From Eimeria necatrix (taxonomy: Eukaryota; Apicomplexa; Conoidasida; Eucoccidiorida; Eimeriidae), in contig NW_013654670.1 of the NCBI RefSeq assembly GCF_000499385.1, positions 1-16,472 on the forward strand: DNA of 16,472 nt, given 5' to 3'. Below are positions 1 through 9,500 of the stretch, piece by piece (the first letter of the stretch is position 1; every line of letters starts with the position of its first letter). Made by a program: the position numbers and the translations under genes. The notes beneath the pieces were generated by a model, which worked only from the letters and a program-made list of their open reading frames with translations, did not search any database and had not been told where the DNA came from.

Positions 1-537
1 CAGGGGGACGCAGTTCAGGTTTACCATCCGTGTGTGCGAAGATGACAGTTTTGAAGCCTAATACAGCGCCAAGTCTCATTGGCTCAAATTCAAACCGTCT
101 TGCTGCTCCACAATGTAGCGTCTCAGCTTTCCGTTGAGCATACTGGGTAAAGCAATGAGCTAGCGAAACGAATATGGTGGACTGTCGGTTCCCTTGTCAC
201 GTGGTAAAAATGCACGATCACTGTGTTGCTTCCCACACGTGTGGAAGAATTACATGCATGCATTGCAGCTTACGCGACGAGCTCCAGGGGGACGCAGTTC
301 AGGTTTACCATCCGTGTGTGCGAAGATGACAGTTTTGAAGCCTAATACAGCGCCAAGTCTCATTGGCTTAAATTGAAACCGTCTTGCTGCTCCACAATGT
401 AGCGTCTCAGCTTTCCGTTGAGCATACTGGGTAAAGCAATGAGCTAGCGAAACGAAGGTGGTGGACTGTCGGTTCCCTCGTCACGTGGTAAAAATGCACG
501 ATCACTGTGTTGCTTCCCGCACGTGTGGAGGAATTAC
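1..537. repeat. Recent 284-bp tandem duplication (1-284 and 285-537)
   Basis: Bases 1-253 and 285-537 align without gaps at an offset of 284 and differ at only 7 positions (about 97% identity). The differences are near 94, 101, 173-174, 196, 231 and 243. The first copy continues with a 31-base tail (254-284) ending ATTGCAGCTTACGCGACGAGCTC. That tail is related to monomer B at 2132-2154 and so is the normal end of a monomer. The second copy runs on into the rest of monomer A. This short duplication is far younger than the divergence between the long monomers. The first copy may extend left of the window. Confidence 0.95.
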
Positions 538-844
538 TCTCGGAAGATTCATCACGTTAAAGCCGTGCGCGTTTTTTCTTACATGCTTTGCATTCATAAA
601 TCTCTTGAATTCATTAAAAGTTGGCCAACACAGTTCAGTATTCCCTCGCGTAATGCAACCGCGACTATTCTTGCTTTCACGCCAGAAATGCCTTCCTGAT
701 TCACAAAGTACGAAGAGTAAGGGATACACGAATGTCGCAAGCAGTAACGCAGCGCCGAAGCATACCCTTTGTGTGCGTGCCTAGCAGCTAGCAGCATCCC
801 GCACTCTGCCAAACAAAGCTATCCCCTCGCATCTCATTCGCGCG

Positions 845-873
845 GGTTCTCGCCGGAGCTCCGCAGACTCTTG
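845..873. other. Most conserved core of the repeat, with palindrome CGGAGCTCCG
   Basis: This 29-base segment is identical in monomers A and C (2721-2749) and differs by one base in B (1785-1813). Its centre is the perfect 10-bp palindrome CGGAGCTCCG, at 854-863, 1794-1803 and 2730-2739. Flanking DNA in the same monomers is much more diverged. A palindromic block kept intact in an ageing satellite can be a protein-binding site, as in centromeric satellites, but binding is inference. Confidence 0.6.
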
Positions 874-987
874 CTCCCTCCTCTAGTTAAAACCTCTGAC
901 CTAATCTCACATGCACCTCAACTCAAAGCACTCAAGAGCACTTGCGTCTGCTGACCTGGTGCATAGCCACCAAATGTAAAACGCTAT

Positions 988-1017
988 CGCTGCACAATGC
1001 GCAATGCGCGTGCAGCG
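988..1017. repeat. 8-bp inverted repeat around a duplicated 7-mer in monomer A
   Basis: The arms CGCTGCAC (988-995) and GTGCAGCG (1010-1017) are perfect reverse complements. The 14-base spacer is two tandem copies of AATGCGC. The matching part of monomer C (around 2861-2893) does not keep the pairing. The left breakpoint of the 68-bp deletion in monomer B maps inside this structure. Confidence 0.7.
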
Positions 1018-1252
1018 CTTTGCATTCTTCACAATATCTTGTATGCCTCGCATAAGATGTCGACTGAAAAACAACAAATTAGAGTTAGCATACAATTATT
1101 CCAGTTTCGTCTAAAGATTCAAGTGAAGATCCAGCACCAAACGGACGCCGCCAGGTAATCGAAGTCTTCACATGACGCTTGCCTACACAGCTCAGCAGCA
1201 TTGAGATGCCTAAGTCGATGCGTCATACAACATTGCTAGCCAAGCGGCCCAT

Positions 1253-2155
1253 GTGAACGCTGCAGTTCGGTGCCTTCGTGGGCGTGCGGATAATTTTTCA
1301 GGCAGCACCCAGTGTCGTGTTGCACAAAATTCCACGGCTCAGCTCTCCGTAGATGTTACTGCATGACGTAATGAGCTAGCGAAACGAGCGTGATGCGCGG
1401 TCTTACTTCTGTTCACGTGGTAAAAATGCACGAACATCATTTCGGACCGCACGCATGTAGAAGAATAATCTTATATAATGAATTGTATGAACGCCGTGAG
1501 TTCTCTCTTACAAGCTTTGCATTTATGAAACACTGCCATTCCTTAAAAGTTGGCCAACACAGTTTACTGTCCATACGCGTGCTGCAACCGAGACTATTCT
1601 TGCCCTAACGCCAAGAATGTTTTACAGAGCTGATCCTAATTCACAAGGCACAGGCAGCAAGAGATACACGAGTGTCGAAAACAGTGATGCGGTACCGCAG
1701 TAAATCCTTTGTGTGCTCCCCTAGCAGCTAGCAGCATCCCGCACTCGCCCAAGCAAAGCCTTCTCCTCGCATTCAGTGCGTCCAGGTTCTCGCCGGAGCT
1801 CCGCAAACTCTTGAGCCTCCCTGTAGCTGAAAACGCAATATAAAATGATTTCCACATCAGCGCAAAGCACGCAAGAACACTTGCGTCTGCTGGCCTGGTG
1901 CATACCTGCCTATTGCAAAACGCCGTCGACCCACAATGTGCAATGCAAATTAGAGGGAGCAGACAATCTCAACGGGCTCGTCTAAAGATTCAAGTGAAGA
2001 TCCAGCGCCAAACGGACGCAGCCAGATTGTCGAATCCTCTACGTCACGCCTGCCCACACAGCTCAATCGCAGTGTCATGTCCCAGTGGAAAGGCGACTCA
2101 GCGGTGTTAGGCAAATCGTCTGCACACCCGCATCGCAGCTTACGCGATAAGATCA
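1253..2155 (+). repeat. Array monomer B (~903 bp, internally deleted)
   Basis: Second monomer, with the same landmarks as A: CACGTG at 1414-1419, GTTGGCCAAC at 1549-1558, the CTAGCAGCTAGCAGCATCCC block from 1721, the core 1785-1813 with CGGAGCTCCG at 1794-1803, and the TCTAAAGATTCAAGTGAAGA block from 1981. It is the shortest copy. Relative to A it lacks 68 bases (equivalent to 1008-1075) at a clean junction near 1946-1947, where CAATGC is joined directly to AAATTAGAG. It also contains a perfect 12-bp palindrome TGCGGTACCGCA (1688-1699). The corresponding place in monomer C carries an inverted duplication. Confidence 0.85.
1688..1699. repeat. 12-bp perfect palindrome in monomer B
   Basis: TGCGGTACCGCA is its own reverse complement. 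It sits at the place where monomer C has the inverted duplication. Such a palindrome in an ancestral copy could have primed the fold-back copying seen in C; that link is inference. Confidence 0.6.
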
Positions 2156-3130
2156 ATGTGACAGTATCACTTCCTCGCCTCCGTGCGCGTGCGAAGATGA
2201 CAATTTTGAGCTACCAGCCACTGCCGCGTCGCACATAATTGCACATTCCAGCTAGCCGTGTAGCTTACTAAATAAAGCAGCGAGGTTGCGAAACGAACGT
2301 GATGCGCAGTCAACTTCCGGTTCACGTGGCAAAATGCGCGAACATTGCTTTAGATCACGCATATGTAAAAGAACGAATCTTAGATAATGAATTACATGAA
2401 CGGAGTGTGAGTTCTGTCTTACCCTCTTTACATATACAAAACTCCTCTGTTTATTTACATTGGCCAACACAGGTAAGTGCCCCTACGCGTGCTGCATACG
2501 CGACTTTTCTTGCTTTCACGCCACAAATGCTGTACCGAGCTTATTTAGTTTCACGCATCGCTGGCGGCAAGGGACGCATTCAAAGGGTATGATGCGGTAC
2601 AACATCACGGTCATAGACAGTGATCTGGTCCCGCAGCATACCCTTTGAGTGTGTTCCTTGTAGCTAGTAGCATTTCGCACTCGCCCAAACAAAGCCATCC
2701 CCTCCCATCCAAGTTGCGCAGGTTCTCGCCGGAGCTCCGCAGACTCTTGCGCCTCCCCCCAGCTAAAAACGCTGACCTAATCTCATATTCACCTCAACCC
2801 AGAACACGCAAGAACACTTGCGTCTGCTGACCCGGTGCAGACCCGCCTATTGCAAAACGCCGTCGACCCACAATGTGCAATGCGCTTGCAACGCTCTGCA
2901 TTCTACACAGTAAGTGGTCTGCCTCGCATAATACATTGCCAGAAAAGCAATAAATTGGAGACAGCACACAATCTCACTAGTTTCGCCTAAAAATTCAAGT
3001 GAAGATCTAGCACCGAAAGCGCACATCCAGAGTGTCGAATCCTGTAGGTCACGCTTGCCTACACAGCTCAGCTGCAACTCGGTATCCTAGTAGATGCGCT
3101 ATTCAACGTTGCTATGCACGCCACCTGCGC
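2156..3130 (+). repeat. Array monomer C (~975 bp)
   Basis: Third monomer. CACGTG lies at 2323-2328, the palindrome appears as ATTGGCCAAC at 2459-2468 (one outer base changed), the core at 2721-2749 holds CGGAGCTCCG at 2730-2739, and the AATTCAAGTGAAGATCTAGC block lies near 2990-3011. Unlike B it retains the segment between the CAATGCGC motif and the AAATT motif. It has extra sequence between the second palindrome and the core (271 bases between them against 234 in A and 245 in B), explained largely by an inverted duplication at 2580-2648. Recognisable similarity to A ends at about 3122-3130, where GATGCGCTATTCAACGTTGCTA matches the end of A; the start of a following full monomer is not seen. 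Confidence 0.8.
2580..2648. repeat. 69-nt imperfect hairpin from an inverted duplication in monomer C
   Basis: The arms 2580-2608 and 2620-2648 are reverse complements over 29 bases with 4 mismatches, around an 11-base loop (2609-2619). The outer 12 pairs, TCAAAGGGTATG against CATACCCTTTGA, are perfect. The right arm is the ancestral part of the monomer, since it aligns with the same region of A and B. The left arm is extra sequence, apparently an inverted local copy. The shape resembles a small-RNA precursor or a cruciform-prone site, but nothing in the sequence shows that it is transcribed. Confidence 0.85.
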
Positions 3131-3290
3131 GCATGGATTGGAGATTCTAACCATTCCTCGGAGCAAATACAATCGTTGACGAACCTGTAGAATCTCGCAC
3201 GATCCCACTGTTGCACATTACTGCCGCTGCAAAATTACTCTAGAGGTCACTTGTCATACGAATGCCGCATTTCTTTCGTCTAAAGCGTTG
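3131..3290 (+). repeat. Possible decayed fragment of a fourth monomer
   Basis: Past the end of monomer C there is patchy resemblance to the first half of monomer A. The string GCACGATCCCACTGTTGC near 3207 resembles GCACGATCACTGTGTTGC at 497-514. ATTACTCTAGAGGTCAC further on resembles ATTACTCTCGGAAGATTCATCAC. Spacing is irregular and no landmark palindrome is present. It could be a truncated, heavily mutated copy or chance similarity. Confidence 0.25.
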
Positions 3291-3683
3291 AACATGTGTT
3301 TCGTGATAATATACTATCTTGCCCTGCTGGCTCTACAAATATTGCTTGGCGACGCCAGTGGCCCATGTGTATCTTATCTGGTCGAACGACCATTTTTGTA
3401 TGGTGATAAACAAATCATTTGTGTCACGCCGCGCTTTGTGGTCGACTTACTTTCTATGTGCCGAGGTTCTACCTTCTCTCGTACAGCATTGTGAACTCTG
3501 AAGCACAGACAATGCTCTTATGTTACTTGTTTAACAGGCTCAGGCTATTAGAAAAAGAACTGCCGACTTTCGCTGAAACTTTGATGAATGCTCACACTGG
3601 TCGTGTCATTTTGCGTGTGTGCACAATTGCAGCGAAAAAATATTAAAGCGTTTGTAGAACGAAAAGTGCATTCATACGCTGTG

Positions 3684-3699
3684 CTAGGTGCAGACCTAG
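3684..3699. repeat. Short inverted repeat, 6-bp arms
   Basis: CTAGGT and ACCTAG are separated by four bases (GCAG). Structures of this size are expected by chance in a window this long. Confidence 0.4.
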
Positions 3700-4743
3700 A
3701 TTTCGAAAAGAAGATCCTTTTCTATAGAAATATATGGCTCGATAGGCGTAGGTTCATTGCAGCGCGCGCACATAACATGCATCTAACATTACTTCAGAGA
3801 TGTTTCCCACTCCCAGGAAATGCAAACGCAAGCAGGGCATGCGCACATTTATTTTGCAAAGATGGCCGACGTCCCCAGAGAAGAAGAACGAGACGGAAAA
3901 ATGAACGTTTAGCCACTGAGTTCTCACGGATGTTACGCTGCAGCTAAGCGCACTTTCTTGAAAGCACTGCTAGTTTGAAAGGAATTCATACTGTTGAGCA
4001 GCTAATCATAAGACTGAACGGCAGCCACTCATGGAAATGCGCATTCATTGGACAAAGGGGTGATTTTAGGAAAGCACTTCTGCGCGCGAAATATCTCCAA
4101 TAACCTCAGGATACTCCTTCAAACAAAAACGGCTTCAACGATTGCTACTGAATTGCCTGTCATTCCATAGGTAATCTATTGCGTTGCCTTTATTTGCTCA
4201 ACATGGAGGTTGTTCCTGCTCTGGGCAAGATTCTTGGGCCTCCTGAGTGTTTCGAGGCAAAATACATTCCTTAGAACAATGAGGCCAATCTGTGTAGTGG
4301 GTGCTCTTGCTTGCGAAATGCCAACGGCTGTTGGGAACGAATATACGTGGTAAAACACGAATAGTGTGTTCTGCTAGCAGCACGTACGATGGTTTGACCC
4401 ACTTTCTGGGAAGAAAAAGCATGAAATAAACTGTGGCTCCTCCCAACGACAGTGCTTCTAGGACTGCATTCCGCAATCATCTGCAAATATAGAAACGACC
4501 ATCATGACATAGACACGGGCACAATACAGACTATGAGAGTGTTTTGAGTTGGGCTTGCAGTGAGAGGACCTTACCATACCTTGGATGAACGGATCAAATA
4601 CACGCTATGACTTCAACAGCATCATCACTGTTCCTTCTTGGAACGAAAAAGAAACGTTCCCAACTAGCACGTGTCAGCTCACCCGCATGAACTTTTCGCT
4701 GCAATAGTCATCATAGTGCTACATTGAAACACTGAGCACGTTC

Positions 4744-4761
4744 CCAAAGTTACCAAAGTTA
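4744..4761. repeat. 9-bp perfect tandem duplication
   Basis: CCAAAGTTA occurs twice without spacing (4744-4752 and 4753-4761). It is a typical replication-slippage footprint in non-coding DNA. Confidence 0.75.
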
Positions 4762-4982
4762 GTAGAAATGGCCTGCATGATGCTCATGCGCACGGCAACA
4801 CCTCAGATACCGCAAGTATGACGATACAAAAGTATGGTTAAATCGCAGACGACAACGGAATCGACGTTTCTGCTACATCATGTGCCGTTGTTTATCGAAC
4901 TGTACTCGACCACCACCTAACACTTTTCACACGTACCGAACCACCTATACACCAAAAGGTTTTCGGAAATCCGTCTACCCAC

Positions 4983-5001
4983 AAATTTAAATTTTAATTA
5001 A
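4983..5001. other. AT-only patch of two overlapping palindromes
   Basis: AAATTTAAATTT (4983-4994) and TTAATTAA (4994-5001) are each self-complementary and together give 19 bases without G or C. An easily melted patch like this can be a matrix-attachment or helix-destabilising site, but it is too short to call one. Confidence 0.4.
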
Positions 5002-6564
5002 TGATCAACCAAAAGCATTTCCCAGTAACGCAATTTTTGCGCTAGCGCATTCACCTGACTCAAATGCTTTCGCATCCTATACAAACAAATCCAGGAATTG
5101 CGCAGTATAAGAGAAAGGCAGTTGCAACAAAAGCCCATATGAGACTATGTCACTAAGAAAGGGGTAGCAGCAGCATAGCCGTTCTGGTGAATATTTTGCT
5201 CGCCTATGCAGCTAGACATGAGATGGATAGATTGTACTACTGACTACACTTAGCCCCAGCACTCTTGTACTAGGCAAGCGCCGCGTTAGCATGCGCAGAA
5301 AGTCACCATAAAACAAGGCAAATATCTCAAGTCTTTTACCCACAACAACAAACAAAAACACACTTGCTATGCCAAATGAGTTTTCATCTAAATGATATGT
5401 GCAGTACACTCTCATATTCTGAAATTTTTAAACCAATTTTAGCTACATTCAGATCTGTGAGGAAATTTTCCTTTGAAAAACGGCGTTGATTGCCATAGCA
5501 CAAATCTCCGGAAAAAGCATGTTCAGAGAATCAATACATTGACAACCAGAATAAAGCCGATATACAAATTCACCAGTAGATTTGCATGCTCCGAAAACTG
5601 CCAACGCAATGTGTTGCGACCAAACACGCACTTAAAATGCTTTTTCAATACACACAGCCGCTGATCAGACCACGAGCTGACCTTTCAGTACTCTAGCTGT
5701 TGTGTCTTTAGCCGAATGTAACGGGAGTGCCAGAAAAAAATATGCCTTTTGTACCAGCATAGTAAAGGAGTAGCTACAATATTCACTAGGGAAAGCACGC
5801 GTTTTATCGCAGAAGAAATCTCAGCTGTTTCACAGTCATGCGGCTAATAACACGAGTAGAAGATGCACTATGCACAAGAAGGCACGGAATAACTCTGATG
5901 CCGGTCATTACAATCAGCTGCTCACAGCCTATTATATTCAGCGAATAGGACAGTGCCACGATGTACGCATTGATAACGAGGTAGTATCGCAAAGGTATCA
6001 ACTTTGTAGAAAGAGTGTAGGAGAATGTCGAAACACGCGCAGCTTTACAACTATTCAATACGGCAAGACATTTGCAGCAGCTACATTTTACGCACCGCAC
6101 GTGAATCGATCAAAGCAGGAACAGCGCGATGTATCATTGCTCTAGTGCAGTCACGTCGGCATAACCCATGAGCACCATGGGATGAAGCCCAGCAAAACTA
6201 CAGACGCCAGCAAATACAAACAAGCTTGAGTCAGCGTGATGTGCGATCAAATTTGCCCAAAATAAGCTCAGCGCGAAGGTATGTCCCTTGTTGGGTAGCT
6301 CAGGATCAAGCAGCACATCCACAGCTCTTTTGCGAAGTGGTCACACCCCAGAAAATATCATAGCTCAGCACACTCTCTGCAAAAGCAAACAGAGAATATT
6401 ACGCGCGCATGTCCATAAACAAGATTTTTCAACTCTTTATTGTTGCAAACAAGTGTAAAGCCGCCACATGTGCGCGGAGCAATGATACCTACAGTGCCCC
6501 GAAACCTTCAGCGTGAAGCTAAGCAGTACTCCTAAGCACGTTCCTTTCAAGAAAAGCACTCGTC

Positions 6565-6585
6565 GTGAGTCGTTAGACGACTCAC
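6565..6585. repeat. Perfect 9-bp inverted repeat with 3-nt loop
   Basis: GTGAGTCGT (6565-6573) and ACGACTCAC (6577-6585) pair perfectly around TAG. No T-run follows, so it does not look like a bacterial-type terminator. It could be a dyad protein-binding site, but one perfect 9-bp dyad of this loop size in 16 kb is only mildly surprising. Confidence 0.6.
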
Positions 6586-9500
6586 CAATGTTCAGCTCAA
6601 GCCTTTCATCCCAGATGATGCGAAGTTCAAACTTCTGGGCTCCACGAAGGCGCGTGGAAAACGCTCCAGGAAAATCGGCTCGAAGCCCCGCAGACGTATA
6701 AAACTTAAGACGAAAATAAATGCGTAGACGTATAATCCAAGCAATGATGCGCCGAACACTTCCGCATGCAAAAGTGCAGTGCAGCCGAGTCATGATGAAC
6801 ATTTAATGTAGCTTCGCCGTTGATAACCTTCATTAGCTCATATGTGCCTATATCCACTTGACTTTCAGCAGCATGATCGTAAAATATGACAGGGAAACAT
6901 TTGTGTGTTTCGGCCTGGCAAATTATATCCTCAGGCTAAGTTTATTGTTTTATCCAGACCAGTTACGGCCATGTAAGAGTCAAATGCCTGTCCTAGTGGA
7001 TACCGTGTTCTGAAATCACTGCGACGAAATCATTCCCTGCACACGTTTCTGTATGCTACTAGCCATTGAAGATTGTGAGGATCTAAAGCACCGAAGCTGT
7101 ACTAACAACAGAGGTAGGACAGAAGACATTGCAGCAACATTTACTGTGCTTTGGCTGTCACTGCAGAAATTATCAAGAAAACGAGCACTTTCCGGGAGTC
7201 CAGTACTGTTAGTTTCTCGGGTTCCGTAATCCACGAGCCTCCAGCTCTAGAATATCCGGCACAGGGCCCATCTTACAAAAATCTATAGGCTTTGGAAGAG
7301 TTTACCACAAGTCAAACGATGCCATATCGTTCTGGATTTCCAGCAAAAGATGCATTTGGATGACGTCGCGACCAGATGGCTAGGAACGTATGCAACAGCT
7401 GAACAGACTCTCTGCCGTCAACAATGCTTTTTTTTATTCTGCCGATTGCATAGCCTTGCGTCAAACCTCGCATTTGATCTCCACAAATTATGAATTAGCA
7501 GCTTAAGTCTTATAGCCCAGACGGCAGAAAACAGCCGGTACAATGGATCGACAGCAAAGCCGCCGCACAGCAGCAAACACATACTCTCTGGAGTCAAGCG
7601 CAAATTGCGACATTCTATCAGCTGATGAACAAGCCTTCAACTGTGCCTCTTACCAAGTCAATAATATCATGGCATAGCCTTACTACAACCACATTCAGCT
7701 TTAACGATAGCGGGGATGTAGCAAACGATGTTGCATAGCAATCGAGTCACTGCCATCTAACCCACATCCTGTTTTATACTTCTGCGGTATGCAATGGACG
7801 TCATGGAATAGAGGAAGGTAATCATCTGCCGCAACTGTAAAGCAGCACGCCAAAGACTTTGTTGTTGTTAAAAGCAATCACTACTGTCGAAACGTTAGAC
7901 CGCACTTCCTGTGCCTCATATATAGCAAAATGCGAATGCTTTATACGCACTAGAAAGGCACGATGCAGACCATGGAAGCTCAACCTACCACTCACTGGAC
8001 TGCTGGCGCGCACAAATGGCACGTCATAAAGACTTTTCCTAGCTGGCTTGCCTTCGCAACGCCGCACATATCTAGATCGACAAAAATTCATAGTACACCG
8101 CACGCGTCCCGAAAATATGTCTGGATAATGCATCATATCAGTTTTCCCCTGTGCATTGCTACGAAAAACATTGTCCTAGATGGATGTTGTTTACGGCTCC
8201 AGTGAATAAGCAGCGAAACAATTCTAAGCAAAACGCTTATCTCGATCAGCACTCAAGGGAGGTGCAAACGTCACGTGCGTAACCATGCGCGCGTGCAGTG
8301 CCCGTGGGGTCCCACACAACACTTAAAAAGCGAATGCGCGCTTGGGAGAACGGCACAGTTAGCAATGTAACTCAGTAGACAGCTATTAGCCCCAAAAATG
8401 ACGTACTTCCTGCAGGGCCCACTCCTTGCTATATTTCAGTTGTAATTGTCACAGAATCCCGAATTCGAAGTTCAGAAATTTCCCGTATGTGTATAGGCAG
8501 CCGCTATACCAGGTTTACCTTGTGATTATCACAGACACTGATGCCTTTTACAAGCATGCCTGAAACACCACAGATCGCGAACTATTCGACGCACTGATGA
8601 TAGAGGTCAGCATCAACTATGCGCATTGCTTCGGGGTATATTGCTGTCGGGTCTTCACTACCAGTTAGTCCTCACAGCCTTATTATACGCACACTCCGCA
8701 AGGCTTCTGCAGGTTTGTGCTTGCTTTGTCTTGAATTTCCGATTTTACGTTTGCAGCCTTTTTGGAAACGCTCGAGGTCGCCTTGACCCTTTCGTCGTCA
8801 CTTTGGATCAGCTTTAAGAATGGTGCTATGGCTGATCTCCCTTCTATTGCAATTGAATCACTGTGCCGGAATCTTGTGGTTTTTTTCCACATGCAGGCCC
8901 ACAAAAACATTCATCATTAACTTTTCTCTCTTGATTAGGCATCTTGAGAGCTTCTAGATCAACTACTTTTGTTGCGCGGCGCTGATAACTGGCCAATTGC
9001 CCGAGGCACAAATGTGCTTACTACATATGAGGTTATCCAGCGGTTTACTTGTACTCTCCCTCATCTCGCCAGGCATGGGTGTCCCAGCCTACTAAGTAGA
9101 TTGGCAGTTGTGTTCAACTGCACCCAAGATCAATTTGCCATGCCCAGAGGGCGATTACTCGAGACACAAATCTCGCGATTATGCTGACTCAAACAGAGAC
9201 ACCAGGATCCTCAATTTTAAGCAATGATTACCAGACAACATTTTGGAGCATCAGCACAGAAACAAGAACTTTATGCATGTGGCGCTGACTGCAACGGACT
9301 TTTGAATGAATAGAAGTCCACTGCCAAGCGCCATGAAAAGGCAGGAACCAAAATAGGAAGGCCTATTAGAGGCCCAATATACTGTCTCCGCCATTTGGCA
9401 TCGTTGCTGGCCCCACCTGAAAGGCTTTTCGGTCGAGGTGAGCTGAAGCTACCATACATCTTGCACAACACCCGCACGCAAGAAATACACAGAACAAAAA

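Larger units (their letters stand above)
285..1252 (+). repeat. Array monomer A (~968 bp)
   Basis: First complete monomer, bounded by the homologous positions of the CAGTTC motif at 295 and 1263. Landmarks in order are: CACGTG at 482-487; the 10-bp palindrome GTTGGCCAAC at 620-629; CTAGCAGCTAGCAGCATCCC from 781; a conserved core at 845-873 that contains the palindrome CGGAGCTCCG (854-863); and a block from about 1108 to 1140 containing GATTCAAGTGAAGATCCAGC. It has an 8-bp hairpin at 988-1017 not matched in monomer C. The frame 458-784 (108 codons, non-ATG start) lies inside it. Its partial resemblance to a frame in monomer B follows from DNA similarity, and the frame does not survive in monomer C, so I do not call it a gene. 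Confidence 0.85.
1..3130. repeat. Tandem array of a diverged ~0.9-0.97 kb satellite-like repeat
   Basis: Three long monomers follow one another head to tail, preceded by a partial extra copy. Anchor motifs recur with a regular period: GAGCTAGCGAAACGA starts at 441 and 1373 with a variant at 2282 (spacing 932, 909); the TTGGCCAACAC block starts at 621, 1550 and 2460 (929, 910); the CGCCGGAGCT block starts at 851, 1791 and 2727 (940, 936). Monomers are clearly homologous but diverged, roughly 65-75% identical by eye, with many small indels. No conserved reading frame runs through all three copies, so this is most likely a non-coding complex satellite or the body of an old tandemly amplified element. 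The window begins inside the array, so its true left limit is unknown. The right limit is soft, near 3125-3130, where the similarity to monomer A fades. I do not recognise the family. Confidence 0.9.
3291..6564. other. Non-coding unique DNA
   Basis: No gene is supported here. The longest frame is 119 codons (3588-3947, forward) and has no recognisable domain. Other frames are 60-100 codons, scattered over both strands, and several overlap each other (for example 5804-6100 reverse and 5870-6145 forward), as expected of random sequence. I see no tRNA-like boxes, long terminal repeats or terminal inverted repeats. Small local structures are listed separately. GCATGC occurs at 3837, 5289 and 5584. 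Confidence 0.7.

Noticed and set aside
458..1608. Related open frames in monomers A (458-784) and B (1390-1608) sharing blocks such as HVVKMH and SLKVGQHS
   Set aside because: The shared residues follow from DNA similarity. Monomer C has a one-base loss just after CACGTG and a stop after the TTGGCCAACAC block, and there is no sign of preserved codons, so a conserved protein is not supported.
1..3130. CRISPR array
   Set aside because: The repeated units are ~0.9 kb and diverged, with no short identical repeats separated by unique spacers, and there are no cas genes.
3588..3947. 119-codon forward frame with an arginine-rich tail
   Set aside because: Length is within chance expectation for the window, and no motif or family is recognisable.
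4640..4660. Inverted repeat GGAACG/CGTTCC near 4640
   Set aside because: Only six base pairs, and it competes with an equally good alternative pairing (GTTCC/GGAAC). Expected by chance.
6437..6802. 121-codon reverse frame
   Set aside because: No domain, no supporting context, and an overlapping forward frame. Treated as random.
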